From Chlamydiia bacterium (GTDB taxonomy: Bacteria > Chlamydiota > Chlamydiia > Chlamydiales > GCA-2402025): a stretch of DNA of 37,821 nt. Below the pieces are notes generated by a model. It had not been told where the DNA came from and did not search any database. It saw only the letters and a list, made by a program, of their open reading frames with translations. This document shows positions 8,498-17,284 of the stretch, in pieces. Position 1 is the first letter of the stretch; every line of letters begins with the position of its first letter. The position numbers and the translations under genes are program-made. The DNA is taken from assembly GCA_022601395.1 (NCBI GenBank), contig JAJACS010000018.1:1-37821 (forward strand), written 5' to 3'.

Positions 8498-10050
8498 TTT
8501 TCCTCTTTTCCTGTGTATCCTGTGCGCTTAAGTGCAGCTTCTGGAGAGATCTGTGTGCGCTTTTCAAAAAGGTTAGATTCTTCTGTTGTTATTCTATCGT
8601 AGGTGTCAAAAGTATTGATGATTTGGGGCCTTACAAAAACGAGGATGTTTTTCTTTTCACTCTCGATCTTTGTTTTGGAAAAAGCAGCTCCTATCCAAGG
8701 TAGGCCACCAAGGCATGGTATACCGCTTTTTTTGCGTGTCTTTGAGTTTTTTACCATTCCACTAAGAACTAGAAAATGCTCATCAGGGACATGGACTCTT
8801 GTTACCATATTTGTCTTGGTTGTTTGGATCCCATTCGATCTTGACTCAAGCTCTCTTAGATCATCACGGGCTTCCGTGATCTCTTCTTTGATATCGAGCG
8901 TGATTACATTAGAATCTCCAAGAAGGGGTGTGATCTCGAGGCTCACTCCAACATCTCTATACTCAATGTTAGCTGTTGTTTGCTGCGCTGCACCAACTGT
9001 TGAGACAACAGAGCCTGTGAAGGGGATGTTATCGCCAACAAAGATGCTAGAGCTCTTGTTATCTTGGGTTAGGATTTTTTGGTTAAGAACGATCTGTACT
9101 TTGCCATCCCTTTGTAGAGCCGATACAAGAGATGCAAGAGAGATAAAGGTCTTTCCCTTATGTAAAATAAGGTCTCCAATCACTCCAAGATCAAACCCTT
9201 TACCAACAGGAAGAAGGTTAGAGGCTGAACTAAGTGCCTGCGCTAAGGGACCTGATCCTTTTGAGCCAAAGTTCCCAACATGGAAGTTGAGTTTATCTTT
9301 AATGTTACCTTTTGCTCCCCACTCTAAACCAAACTCTTGTGCTTCCATAGCGTCAGCTTCTACAACAAGCACTTCGATAAAGACTTGCTTCTGAGGTTTA
9401 TCTAAGTGTTTGATGAGCTCTTCCACTTCTTTTGCAATATTTTTGTCCGATGAAAAAACAAGGCTGTTTGTACTTTCTATCCACTGAAGAGATGTGATTG
9501 CATGTTGGAACTCGTCTTTATCATGCTCACCTTTGTAGGAGTTCGAAAGCTGCTTCATGACTTTTAGGATTTCAGCTCCTTCATTGTATTGAAGCTTATA
9601 GATAAAGAACCCACCTTGTGAAATGAGTTTTCCTTTCGAATAGTCTTCAGAATACTGAGAGAGCTTTCCATGAGGAAGGTACCTTTTTGAGCTGGGATAG
9701 AGATCTCCAAGTTTCTTGCGTATTTCAGCATCACTGAGCTTTTCTATAATGAGATAGTCGGACTCTTCTTTAATTTTGAAGTTATGCTGGCTAAGAATCT
9801 GCTTAAGGGCTGCTGTAATGGATTCTGGGGAAGTAGCCTTTCCTGAGAGGTAAGATACTTTGAAGTCGAGTTCTTCAACATTAAAAATGAATGTTTTCTT
9901 ACCGATCTTACTTACGAACTTTATAAATTCTACGATGTGTACTTCAGAAAAGTTAACAAGATGGCCTATGTTTGAGGGAGGCTTTTCCTCGCAGGAGGTG
10001 CTGAGAGGAATGATAAATAGAAGAAGGCTTGTGCAAATTCGGTAAATCAT
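8494..10050 (-). CDS. Secretin (GspD/CdsC-like outer-membrane channel), short form
   Basis: Forms a multimeric outer-membrane pore for type II or type III secretion. I take the ATG at 10050 because it begins with a signal peptide (MIYRICTSLLLFIIPLSTS); an upstream in-frame TTG at 10107 would bury it. Neither start has a strong ribosome binding site. With this start the protein is 518 residues. An N0 domain lies at about 30-104 (VNFSEVHIVEFIKFVSKIGK and following), one ring-building N domain at about 147-219, and the secretin domain at about 222-480 with VFIEVLVVEAD, IFVGDNIPFTGS and the signature GIPCLGGLPWIGAAF. It is shorter than the chlamydial GspD and CdsC I know of, because it has fewer N domains. 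No gspE, gspF or type III genes are beside it; two small genes follow in the operon. Confidence 0.88.
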   Translation of the reverse strand: MIYRICTSLLLFIIPLSTSCEEKPPSNIGHLVNFSEVHIVEFIKFVSKIGKKTFIFNVEELDFKVSYLSGKATSPESITAALKQILSQHNFKIKEESDYLIIEKLSDAEIRKKLGDLYPSSKRYLPHGKLSQYSEDYSKGKLISQGGFFIYKLQYNEGAEILKVMKQLSNSYKGEHDKDEFQHAITSLQWIESTNSLVFSSDKNIAKEVEELIKHLDKPQKQVFIEVLVVEADAMEAQEFGLEWGAKGNIKDKLNFHVGNFGSKGSGPLAQALSSASNLLPVGKGFDLGVIGDLILHKGKTFISLASLVSALQRDGKVQIVLNQKILTQDNKSSSIFVGDNIPFTGSVVSTVGAAQQTTANIEYRDVGVSLEITPLLGDSNVITLDIKEEITEARDDLRELESRSNGIQTTKTNMVTRVHVPDEHFLVLSGMVKNSKTRKKSGIPCLGGLPWIGAAFSKTKIESEKKNILVFVRPQIINTFDTYDRITTEESNLFEKRTQISPEAALKRTGYTGKEEK

Positions 10051-10253
10051 GGTTACTTTAGTCAATTTTCTAACGTTTCGAATGTAAATGTAGAGAAATG
10101 ATAACAAGAGAGAAGGTTTGACTATAGCGCTTTTTTTCTTATCTGCTTGTATTTAAAACTTTTCAAGAAAATGACTTATCTACAGCACTCATTGCCCAGA
10201 CTTTATGGATTTAGATCTTTATGAAAAATTAATAAGGATAAATGCGAATGAAC

Positions 10254-12227
10254 TTAAGGAAGGTTGTCTATTTGTACCTTTTTAAGTTTATCTGCGGGGG
10301 TAAAGTCAAAAATCTTAGAGAAAAAGTAGAGCTCAGCTTCTATTGATGTCTTGATAGATTCTGCCATTCTAAAGCCGTGGCCTTCTCCTTCAAACAAAAG
10401 GTATGAAACAGGAATCTTCTTCTTTTTTAATGCTTCTACCATCATGTCTGATTGCTCAGGAGGAACGCATTTATCTTCTGTTCCTTGGAAAAAGATGATC
10501 GGACAAGAAAGTTTGCCGCAACTGTGTATCGGAGATCTTTCAATATAGGTTTTTTTATCATCAGGATAAGGACCAATGATAAGATCCAAATACTTTTCCT
10601 CAAGTTTATGAGTATCTTTAGCAAGCGCTTCCATGTCAGCAACGCCGTAGTAACAAGCTCCAGCTCTGTAGCAGTCTAGATAGGTAAGCGCGCAAAGAAC
10701 GCTATAACCACCGGCGCTGCCTCCTTTGATAATAAGCCTTTCTGGATCCGCTATTCCTTTTTCTACAAGGTAATGAGCAAGGTTTTCGCAATCATGAAGG
10801 TCAACAACACCCCAGTTCTTTCTAAGTCTATTTCTGTACTCGGATCCGTAACCACTACTACCAGAATAGTTCAGTTCAAATACTCCAAATCCTCTTGTTG
10901 TATAGTAAAGATGTTTCATCTGAAGCACAGGTGACACGTGGAATGTAGGCCCTCCATGACAGTTTACGATTACAGGAGGTTTTTCATCATCGAGACCTGT
11001 GTAGTTCTTGTTTGTCGGTGGATAATAGAAGCCGTAAGCTGTTTTACCGCCCTCTGTTGGAAAAGAAACAGCAACAGGTATGCTAATGTCTTCCTTATCT
11101 AAATGACAAGTAGCAAACTCCTTTAAAACGCGAACTTCTTTGTTTTTTAGGTTGTATGTAGCAATGCATGAGGGCTGGGTTGGTGATGCAGCATGGAATA
11201 CAAGATGGTCACCTGAAACGTAGAGGTTAGAAACCTGTGTAAAAAGGGTGTCAATTCGAACGATCTTTTTTGAATGAGGGTCTATTATATAGAGACTATC
11301 TACCGCTTTTTTTGTTCCGATACATGCGATATGTCCCGTTTCTAAAAAAGCGTAGCGCTTCATCCCAAAAACCCAGCAAGGATCGCCGATTTCCATATCG
11401 ATGGGATAGATAGGATGTATGGTTTCTTCTGTGTATTTGTAGAGGTTCCAGTAACCAGAAGAGTCTGAAATAAAATGCAGGACATTCTCTTTAGAAAACC
11501 TTGGAAGAATGCATGAAGAGCCGCTTGCAACAAGTGTTACATTGGTAAGACCCTTCTTGTCTGAAATATCTGCGACGAAAAGCTCTGTAATATCCCAGGC
11601 CATATTGGGCTGGTTCCAAGAAAACCAAGCAATTTTTTTCGAGTCAGGGCTGACTACAACAGAAGAGTAAAAATCGTAGCCAGATGCAATGATTTCAACA
11701 TCATTACTGCTAAGGCATACTCGCACAAGCATGTTTTCAACTTTTGGATTCTCGTGGCTTTCTGCTACACAGAAAAGAAATCTACCGTCTGGAGATACAC
11801 ATAGATCAGCAAAGCGGTAATCTTTTTGCTTAGTGATTCGATGAACAGATCCATCGGTATCCATTTTGTAGATATCCTGGTCTTCTAAGTTTACGAAATA
11901 AACCACATCTTCGTGCATAGTGAAGCATTTTCCGCCATATTCGTGAACACGAGTACGCATGTTATACTCTTTAGGAAGCAAATCTTTTTGCTTCTTATTA
12001 AAGCTTATCTCAACAAGAGCTGTCCGTCCCTTCTCTTGAGGTCTACCTTCTCCAAAAAGGATTCTACCGTTTGCAACATGCATGAAAGAAAAGCGAAATG
12101 AACTTTGGATAAGATCATCAGATGAAAGAGGTGATTTCCATGTTCCGTAAGGGCTTTTAGTAACCATTGTAGCTCCAAGTAATGGGAAAAAGGTAAGGAA
12201 AGTAAATATGTACTTTAAGTACTTCAT
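10254..12227 (-). CDS. S9 family (prolyl oligopeptidase-like) peptidase, exported
   Basis: Serine peptidase of the acylaminoacyl-peptidase/dipeptidyl-peptidase branch of family S9, which cleaves short peptides. The ATG at 12227 gives 657 residues beginning with a hydrophobic signal sequence (KYIFTFLTFFPLLGA); an in-frame GTG lies eight codons upstream. The N-terminal two thirds form a beta-propeller (WD40-like/TolB-like strands such as VSPDGRFLFCVAE and VSPDSKKIAWFSW). The C-terminal alpha/beta hydrolase domain has the nucleophile in GGSAGG (Ser504), Asp585 in GTEDKCVPPEQ and His617 in GEGHGF. All three catalytic residues are present, so it should be active. It probably works in the periplasm on imported or host-derived peptides, which fits the OppA genes in the window. 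It is transcribed divergently from the methyltransferase gene. Confidence 0.92.
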   Translation of the reverse strand: MKYLKYIFTFLTFFPLLGATMVTKSPYGTWKSPLSSDDLIQSSFRFSFMHVANGRILFGEGRPQEKGRTALVEISFNKKQKDLLPKEYNMRTRVHEYGGKCFTMHEDVVYFVNLEDQDIYKMDTDGSVHRITKQKDYRFADLCVSPDGRFLFCVAESHENPKVENMLVRVCLSSNDVEIIASGYDFYSSVVVSPDSKKIAWFSWNQPNMAWDITELFVADISDKKGLTNVTLVASGSSCILPRFSKENVLHFISDSSGYWNLYKYTEETIHPIYPIDMEIGDPCWVFGMKRYAFLETGHIACIGTKKAVDSLYIIDPHSKKIVRIDTLFTQVSNLYVSGDHLVFHAASPTQPSCIATYNLKNKEVRVLKEFATCHLDKEDISIPVAVSFPTEGGKTAYGFYYPPTNKNYTGLDDEKPPVIVNCHGGPTFHVSPVLQMKHLYYTTRGFGVFELNYSGSSGYGSEYRNRLRKNWGVVDLHDCENLAHYLVEKGIADPERLIIKGGSAGGYSVLCALTYLDCYRAGACYYGVADMEALAKDTHKLEEKYLDLIIGPYPDDKKTYIERSPIHSCGKLSCPIIFFQGTEDKCVPPEQSDMMVEALKKKKIPVSYLLFEGEGHGFRMAESIKTSIEAELYFFSKIFDFTPADKLKKVQIDNLP

Positions 12228-12341
12228 TTGGCGAGATTCTATTGGATTCACTTTCTATATGCAAAGATTTTATTTATGGAAAAGAAGCTATTACTTACTC
12301 TTTGAATATCTCTTATATAAAGCAAAATTTGGAAAGATTTT

Positions 12342-13130
12342 ATGAAATATGCGGCTCTTCTTTTTAGTGGTATTCTACTTACGAGTGCGTTCTCAAGTGA
12401 GGCGTATACATTCAATGGAACAGAGAAAGTGCTAGACATAGCTTGCGGCTGTGGAAAGTCGTCTCTAGAAATTGCAAGAATTGTAGAAAAGGGGAGTGTA
12501 GTAGGGATTGACTTCACAATGCAAGTGATCAATGAAGCAAAACGAAAGCATCTCCAAGGTCCGAGTAACCTTTCATTCAAACTTAAGGAAATGGATGACT
12601 GGAATTATAGCTCTGAATTTGATGTTGTGAGATGTGATAGTCCGCACCAGTTTATCTTCAATCAGCCAAAACTATTAAAAAGTATGCACTCTCTTTTAAA
12701 GAAGGATGGTCATATCATTGTTAAAATCCCAGTAAGGCTTCCTGTTGCCCTTGAGAGCGCTCTACGAGCTGTGACAACGAGCGATAAGTGGAATGATCAC
12801 TTCTTGACTTTTCATCCGATCTTCAATATTTATAAAAAGAGTGAGTACTCGCAACTGCTGAGTAAAAATCACTTTTCTATTGTAGATATGAAATCAGCAC
12901 CTTCTGAGGAAGTGTTTGCTACAGAGGAAAATTTTAAAGAGTTTATCAAAGGCTGGCTTCCTTACTTTGAGGCGATTCCAGAAGAGCTCAGAAATGACTT
13001 CTTAAATGACTTAACAAAAAGATACCTCACGATTTTGCCTCTTGATAAAGAGGGAAAAGTTCACTTCTTTTTAGAGAAGCTAGAGGTTGTTGCAAAAAAA
13101 CTTGATGCAAAGGAGAAAGTGCATGGCTAA
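12342..13130 (+). CDS. Class I SAM-dependent methyltransferase with an N-terminal signal-like sequence
   Basis: A 262-residue methyltransferase. Motif I, VLDIACGCG, lies at residues 30-38, followed by the acidic end of beta-strand 2 in VVGIDF. A later strand reads FDVVRCDSPHQF, and KKDGHIIVKIP is the usual post-motif strand. The unusual part is the N-terminus: MKYAALLFSGILLTSAFSSEA looks like a cleavable signal peptide joined almost directly to beta-strand 1, where homologues usually have 20-30 residues of helix. A stop lies eight codons upstream in frame, so no longer start exists. The ribosome binding site is GGAAAG. Its last eight bases overlap the patatin gene, so the two are translated together. 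Substrate is unknown; the trans-aconitate/cyclopropane type of small-molecule methyltransferase is the nearest style I can name. Confidence 0.82.
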   Translation: MKYAALLFSGILLTSAFSSEAYTFNGTEKVLDIACGCGKSSLEIARIVEKGSVVGIDFTMQVINEAKRKHLQGPSNLSFKLKEMDDWNYSSEFDVVRCDSPHQFIFNQPKLLKSMHSLLKKDGHIIVKIPVRLPVALESALRAVTTSDKWNDHFLTFHPIFNIYKKSEYSQLLSKNHFSIVDMKSAPSEEVFATEENFKEFIKGWLPYFEAIPEELRNDFLNDLTKRYLTILPLDKEGKVHFFLEKLEVVAKKLDAKEKVHG

Positions 13131-14058
13131 ACCGTATAGGATACTGAGTTTTGATGGAGGAGGAATAAGAGGTATCTATACAGCCAAACTTCTTTCGATG
13201 CTTGAGAAAGAAAAGCCCTTCCTTAGTAACGTAGATATGTTTGTAGGCACCTCCACTGGAGCCATATTAGCCCTGACTCTAGCATCTGGCTTTCGCCCAG
13301 ATGATGTTGTTGAATTATATAAGAACTTTGGACAAGCGATCTTTGTGCCTTCTGAAGGCCAGCCAGATGCTGACGGCTCCATACCAAAATACCAAAATGC
13401 ATATCTGAAAAACCTTGTTTCGGAGCATGTTTTTCCCAACAGTCCAAAGATGAGCAGTCTTTCTAAAAAGGCTCTAATTCCAGCGTTTAAGCTTTATGAT
13501 GAAAACAAAGGAAGGTGGGCTCCTTATTGCTTTCACAATATAACCGAAACAAAAGAAGATCCTTGCCTTGTAGACGTGATGTTAGCATCTGGTGCAGCTC
13601 CCATATACTTTCCATCTTATCAAGGGTATATTGATGGAGGAGTTTTTGCGAATAACCCTAGCATGCTTGGTGCTTGTAAGGCCTTAGATCTTGAAAGCTC
13701 CATTACTGATATGAAGGATATTTCTCTTCTTTCTATGGGTACAGGAGATGTTCCAAATTTTATCAATAAAGAAGCTGATTTCGGTTCTATGGGTTGGTTT
13801 GTAAACAGTCCTAAAGCAGTTCCAGATCATGCCTTTTTTTCTATTGTCTCTGATGGGATCAATGAGATTCCTCATTACATGTGTAAGCAGACATTGCAAA
13901 GCTATCACAGGGTAAATACGGCTCATAAGAACTCTATTGCTCTTGATGAGTATAAGAGGGTACCAGAGCTTCTAGAAGAAGCAGAAAGAGTTCCTAAAGA
14001 CTATAAGGAGCTTTGGAAGAGTTCTTTGGCATTTGTTGAAGAGAAATTTTGCAGCTAG
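13123..14058 (+). CDS. Patatin-like phospholipase
   Basis: Lipid acyl hydrolase with a Ser-Asp dyad. The start at ATG 13123 is preceded by AAGGAG at ideal distance, making a 311-residue protein MAKPYRILSFDGGG; a further upstream ATG at 13087 in the same frame is less likely. All family blocks are present: the oxyanion hole DGGGIRG (residues 11-17), the nucleophile GTSTG (Ser44), and the catalytic Asp in YIDGGVFANNP (Asp171). There is no signal peptide or transmembrane segment, as in patatins delivered by dedicated secretion systems such as ExoU-type effectors. It is co-translated with the methyltransferase upstream. Likely roles are attack on host or vacuolar membranes or remodelling of scavenged lipids, both inferred. 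No CD-NTase gene lies nearby, so a CBASS effector role is not supported. Confidence 0.92.
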   Translation: MAKPYRILSFDGGGIRGIYTAKLLSMLEKEKPFLSNVDMFVGTSTGAILALTLASGFRPDDVVELYKNFGQAIFVPSEGQPDADGSIPKYQNAYLKNLVSEHVFPNSPKMSSLSKKALIPAFKLYDENKGRWAPYCFHNITETKEDPCLVDVMLASGAAPIYFPSYQGYIDGGVFANNPSMLGACKALDLESSITDMKDISLLSMGTGDVPNFINKEADFGSMGWFVNSPKAVPDHAFFSIVSDGINEIPHYMCKQTLQSYHRVNTAHKNSIALDEYKRVPELLEEAERVPKDYKELWKSSLAFVEEKFCS

Positions 14059-14555
14059 AGTTTCTTGAGTACGATGACGATGCATTTTGTTGGGATGACA
14101 ATGTCTTTTTTACTCTTATAGAAGGTTGAAGCTTCATTTGTAAGGGTGCTATCGAAGGTATTCCTTACAAAATTTTCAAGATCGTTTACTGATTCAAAGT
14201 GAGCAGCAGGTCTGTGCACGAACATATATTCAATTTTAAATCGATAGTCATTTTTATACTTGTGAAGCTTATCTAGAGATAAAAAGGAGCTTTTATCCTC
14301 AACGATTTTGTCATATGTGCTCACTTCAGGGTAGTAAACGAGGGTGATGCACGCACCTTTTTCTAGGTGTTTTCCATGATAATCAAAGAATTTCTTTGGG
14401 TTTTTTGGCTGGATGTGAACCAGTTTATCCCCAGGACTCTCTCTAGCGTAGAGCTCAGCATCTTCTACGATGATCTGAAACTCCCTTTCATGCATTTCGA
14501 TCTCCGAGGAAAGTGGAGCTGCTAGCAGTAAAGATCCTATAATAAAATCTTTCAT
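14055..14555 (-). CDS. Small exported protein of unknown function
   Basis: A 166-residue protein starting at ATG 14555 with a clear signal peptide (MKDFIIGSLLLAAPLSS). An in-frame TTG 20 codons upstream would spoil that signal and is not used here. The mature part is mixed alpha/beta, charged and Lys/Tyr-rich, with hydrophobic strands at the C-terminus (DIVIPTKCIVIVLKKL). I recognise no domain. It may be periplasmic or surface exposed. The gene overlaps the patatin gene by four bases tail to tail and is divergent from the large gene starting at 14642. No obvious ribosome binding site precedes either start. Confidence 0.65.
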   Translation of the reverse strand: MKDFIIGSLLLAAPLSSEIEMHEREFQIIVEDAELYARESPGDKLVHIQPKNPKKFFDYHGKHLEKGACITLVYYPEVSTYDKIVEDKSSFLSLDKLHKYKNDYRFKIEYMFVHRPAAHFESVNDLENFVRNTFDSTLTNEASTFYKSKKDIVIPTKCIVIVLKKL

Positions 14556-14602
14556 TTTAATTACAAATATATTTAAGGATGTGAGTATATTATTACTATT
14601 AG

Positions 14603-14608
14603 TATAAT
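14603..14608 (+). promoter_or_regulatory. Predicted -10 box upstream of the 722-residue protein gene
   Basis: TATAAT about 34 bases before the ATG at 14642, in an AT-rich divergent region of 86 bases shared with the small exported-protein gene. The expected -35 position holds no good match. Prediction only. Confidence 0.3.
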
Positions 14609-14641
14609 ATCGCAATTAATTTCTTATTTAACGGTTAATTG

Positions 14642-16810
14642 ATGAGAGATCTATTGAGATACTATACACATAAAGCATACGTGCCAGATGTGTTTCATAA
14701 GCAGTTTAGTAATGATTTTCCTCAGAGTGTTGAAGCAAACCCTCTCAATCATGTTCCTCAAAACTTTGAAGAAAACTCCTACATGGACTATGCAAAGAGA
14801 ACAGCTCTTGTAGCTCTTCCTCTTCTTAGTTTAGATAAGCGTTTTGGAAGCGCTTTATCGATCTCTACAAATGGCGTGCGAAGTGTATCGTATCTCTGTC
14901 TTAGTTTTACGAGCATTAGAAACGGAGACGCGTACTTAAAAACAGGTTATGAGCTATTTCAGCTCAGTCTTTCTGTCACAGCTCTTGCAGCTGCTTGTTT
15001 TGAATTCACAGCAGGGCTGTTTGTCATAACAAGTGTTGATATCCTAACAAACCTTAAAAACATTACAGAAGAGCTGCTGCAGGGTAACTACTACAAAGCC
15101 TCAGAAGAAACTTTGCAACTCACATCTAGCGCTCTATATCTTACGATGCTTGTGACAGGCTCTCTTGAAGCGACTCTTGCGTTTTTTGTTTTCCAAGCGA
15201 TTTTAAGTCTCTACCAAGCGCAGAATGACTTCGCAGATGAAAGATACATAGAAGCCGCAGGTAAGGCTCTTATGGGAGCTGCTCGGATCTACCAGTCCAA
15301 TGAGCAGCTAAACAAGATAAAAAGAAGAAATGCTCTTCTTGAGATTGCGTACCTAGCAGAGCTTATCAATTCGATCAAAAAAGGAAGAGAGATTGATGAC
15401 CTCTATGAACACCCTCTTGTTAGTGTTGCTGATGCGGCATCAAAAAAAGAAGCCGTTTTAGATGATGGCAATGGCAACGAAGTGAGCTTTGGTGCCCACT
15501 TTTTTGGCTATGGTAAAGATGCTGTAAAAGGTATGAATATAAAAGCTACAAAAAAGCAAGGGTGTGTAGAGCTTGAGTTCAAACTAAACCACGTACATAG
15601 AGAATCTCTTAATAAAACGATCTTAAAGTTACAGGCTCTTCCAAAAGAAGAAGTAAATGATGCTTTGAAGCTTTTTTCATCTAGAGCAGAAGGCCTAGAG
15701 GTGAAATACTCTAAAGTGATCCAAGATAAAAAGAATTTCTATGAGAGCATTTTTGAGATTAAAGCTGAAGGCCTAGGATCAGTTATCGTTGGAAGTAGTA
15801 AAGAGCTGCCGACTCTTTATGATAGAGTACGTGTTAGACTTGATCAGAATAGTACGCTTTATGACTTCCATGAAATCCTATCGTTTCTTCAGATAGAAAA
15901 TGCCTTAAAGGAGTCTGCAAAAGAGGATATCGAAAGACTTAAAATTGGTCACCTTTACAGGGTGTTTTATCCCCAAAGTGCAACCTTTTTTGAAAGATCA
16001 GAGGTGAGTTTTAACTCTTCTCTTGAGGAATACAAAGAGGAGATCTTGAAAATAACTCCTAAGATGAAACAGACAATGTCTAAATATCTAGACAAAATGC
16101 AGCTAGAAGAGATTCTACCAGGAAAGATGCGTTTTCACGTGAAAGGGCTCGCAAGGGAGCTTGAGAAAATAGGTTTGAAAGGCTTAACGTCATCAATAAC
16201 TGGTGTATGGGGCTCACTTGATATAAATAAAGATGTTTCAGAAAGACTTGTTTCCATTATGAAGCTTGGGATGCTCTCTAACGAAACAAGGCTTGCTTCA
16301 AACATAGGAAAAAACGGTTTATCAAACTCCGCAGACTATTACAATGGAAGTTCTGATAGCATTTTTACACAAGCTGTAACAGAAAATACAACGACTAGCT
16401 GGGATTTTTCCTATTGGGGGAGTGCAAGACTACTATTTTCTCCAGAAATCCTTGAGTCAGGCACTTATCAATATCATAGCGATACCTTCGGCTCTAGAGT
16501 TCTTGATCCAGGTGGAACGAATGCATACCACTATGGAAAGTACGATAAGAGACCAGGTATTCTTCAATTTGCGAAAGCAGAAGCTAAGCAAACTCATCAT
16601 GGTAATGAGATCATGCTAAAAGAGCGCATAGACCCGAAGTACATAAGCGCTGTTGTTCTGGATAGCAGCTATTTAAAGGAAGAAGTCCATGCTAACTTTA
16701 AAAGAGCTGGCCTTGTGCAAACAGATGCTCTTGGTAAAGAAACGATCAATGGAAAAGCTGTAGATGACTTCCTTCTTGTAGGTCCGAATATCCCAACTGA
16801 CCTTACTTAA
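14642..16810 (+). CDS. Large unknown protein with hydrophobic N-terminal region and possible ADP-ribosyltransferase-like C-terminus
   Basis: A 722-residue protein, probable effector or toxin. I start it at ATG 14642 rather than the TTG just before it. About residues 50-190 contain several hydrophobic helical stretches (LFQLSLSVTALAAACFEF, SALYLTMLVTGSLEATLAFF) that could insert in a membrane, in the manner of inclusion-membrane proteins. The middle (about 260-520) is soluble and charged. The C-terminal 180 residues contain LGMLSNETRLASNIGKNGLS, then DYYNGSSDSIFTQAV, and GNEIMLKERIDPKYISAVV near residue 655. This order of a ligand-loop Gly/Ser segment, an S-x-IFT strand and a conserved NE-x-M recalls ADP-ribosyltransferase-fold toxins. 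The resemblance is from pattern memory and unproven. The gene overlaps the convergent membrane-protein gene by eight bases. Confidence 0.6.
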   Translation: MRDLLRYYTHKAYVPDVFHKQFSNDFPQSVEANPLNHVPQNFEENSYMDYAKRTALVALPLLSLDKRFGSALSISTNGVRSVSYLCLSFTSIRNGDAYLKTGYELFQLSLSVTALAAACFEFTAGLFVITSVDILTNLKNITEELLQGNYYKASEETLQLTSSALYLTMLVTGSLEATLAFFVFQAILSLYQAQNDFADERYIEAAGKALMGAARIYQSNEQLNKIKRRNALLEIAYLAELINSIKKGREIDDLYEHPLVSVADAASKKEAVLDDGNGNEVSFGAHFFGYGKDAVKGMNIKATKKQGCVELEFKLNHVHRESLNKTILKLQALPKEEVNDALKLFSSRAEGLEVKYSKVIQDKKNFYESIFEIKAEGLGSVIVGSSKELPTLYDRVRVRLDQNSTLYDFHEILSFLQIENALKESAKEDIERLKIGHLYRVFYPQSATFFERSEVSFNSSLEEYKEEILKITPKMKQTMSKYLDKMQLEEILPGKMRFHVKGLARELEKIGLKGLTSSITGVWGSLDINKDVSERLVSIMKLGMLSNETRLASNIGKNGLSNSADYYNGSSDSIFTQAVTENTTTSWDFSYWGSARLLFSPEILESGTYQYHSDTFGSRVLDPGGTNAYHYGKYDKRPGILQFAKAEAKQTHHGNEIMLKERIDPKYISAVVLDSSYLKEEVHANFKRAGLVQTDALGKETINGKAVDDFLLVGPNIPTDLT

Positions 16811-17270
16811 CCCTTCTTTTCATCCTATCTAAAAAGATGTGTCCAATGTCTGCTAGGAACACAGCGAGTAAGGCAAAAAGTAGCTCCTTCTTATACATTT
16901 TATAAAAAATTTCAGCTTTTGTACGCGCTATAAAAAAAACATCGCAAAAATACAAAACAATAGCGCAAAAACCAAAGAGCCAAAGGATTCTTGTGAGCGT
17001 ACCCAGGAAAATGCTGTGAGAAATTCCTCTATGTTTAAAGACGCGAGCGTAGCTTTTAAATGGGATCGATAAAAGGCCTCTTAGTGAAAGCCATCTGATT
17101 TTATTTGCAACATCCATATCTGGTGACATAAAGAGTGTTGCATAGAGAAAAACAGACACGAAAACAATCAGCTGCATGTTAGTAGGGTTCATGTATAAGT
17201 AGACTCCAGCTGCTGCAAGTGGCAGAAGAAAAAGAATATTAAACGAGTTGTGTGTTTTGTAATTTGACAT
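16803..17270 (-). CDS. DUF2227/YdjM-like small membrane protein with metal-binding-type histidines
   Basis: A 155-residue membrane protein with about four hydrophobic helices (around 12-28, 32-50, 88-110 and 128-145). It carries the signature of the YdjM/DUF2227/DUF457 group: SPDMDVANK, KHRGISHSIFLG and DIGHIFLDRM, whose conserved Asp and His residues are thought to bind metal. Members of this group are predicted membrane-bound metal-dependent hydrolases; the activity is not established. It is divergent from the nucleoside diphosphate kinase gene and convergent (eight-base overlap) with the 722-residue gene. No operon partner. Confidence 0.75.
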   Translation of the reverse strand: MSNYKTHNSFNILFLLPLAAAGVYLYMNPTNMQLIVFVSVFLYATLFMSPDMDVANKIRWLSLRGLLSIPFKSYARVFKHRGISHSIFLGTLTRILWLFGFCAIVLYFCDVFFIARTKAEIFYKMYKKELLFALLAVFLADIGHIFLDRMKRRVK

Positions 17271-17284
17271 TGGATTTGTTTTTC

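Noticed and set aside
8603..9394. 263-codon open frame on the plus strand
   Set aside because: Lies wholly inside the secretin gene on the other strand, whose domains are clear. It has Ser/Arg-rich translated composition typical of an antisense shadow and no recognisable domain.
8494..10050. Complete type II or type III secretion locus
   Set aside because: No ATPase, inner-membrane platform, pseudopilin or needle genes are found on either side.
12248..12580. 110-codon minus-strand frame
   Set aside because: Overlaps the methyltransferase start and the divergent promoter region; no ribosome binding site or domain.
13087..13122. Upstream ATG extending the patatin N-terminus by 12 residues
   Set aside because: The added residues are only the methyltransferase 3' end in another frame. 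The ATG at 13123 has a perfect AAGGAG and begins at the family's usual place.
13123..14058. Patatin as a CBASS (CapV-type) defence effector
   Set aside because: No cyclic-nucleotide synthase or accessory CBASS gene is adjacent; the partner is a methyltransferase.
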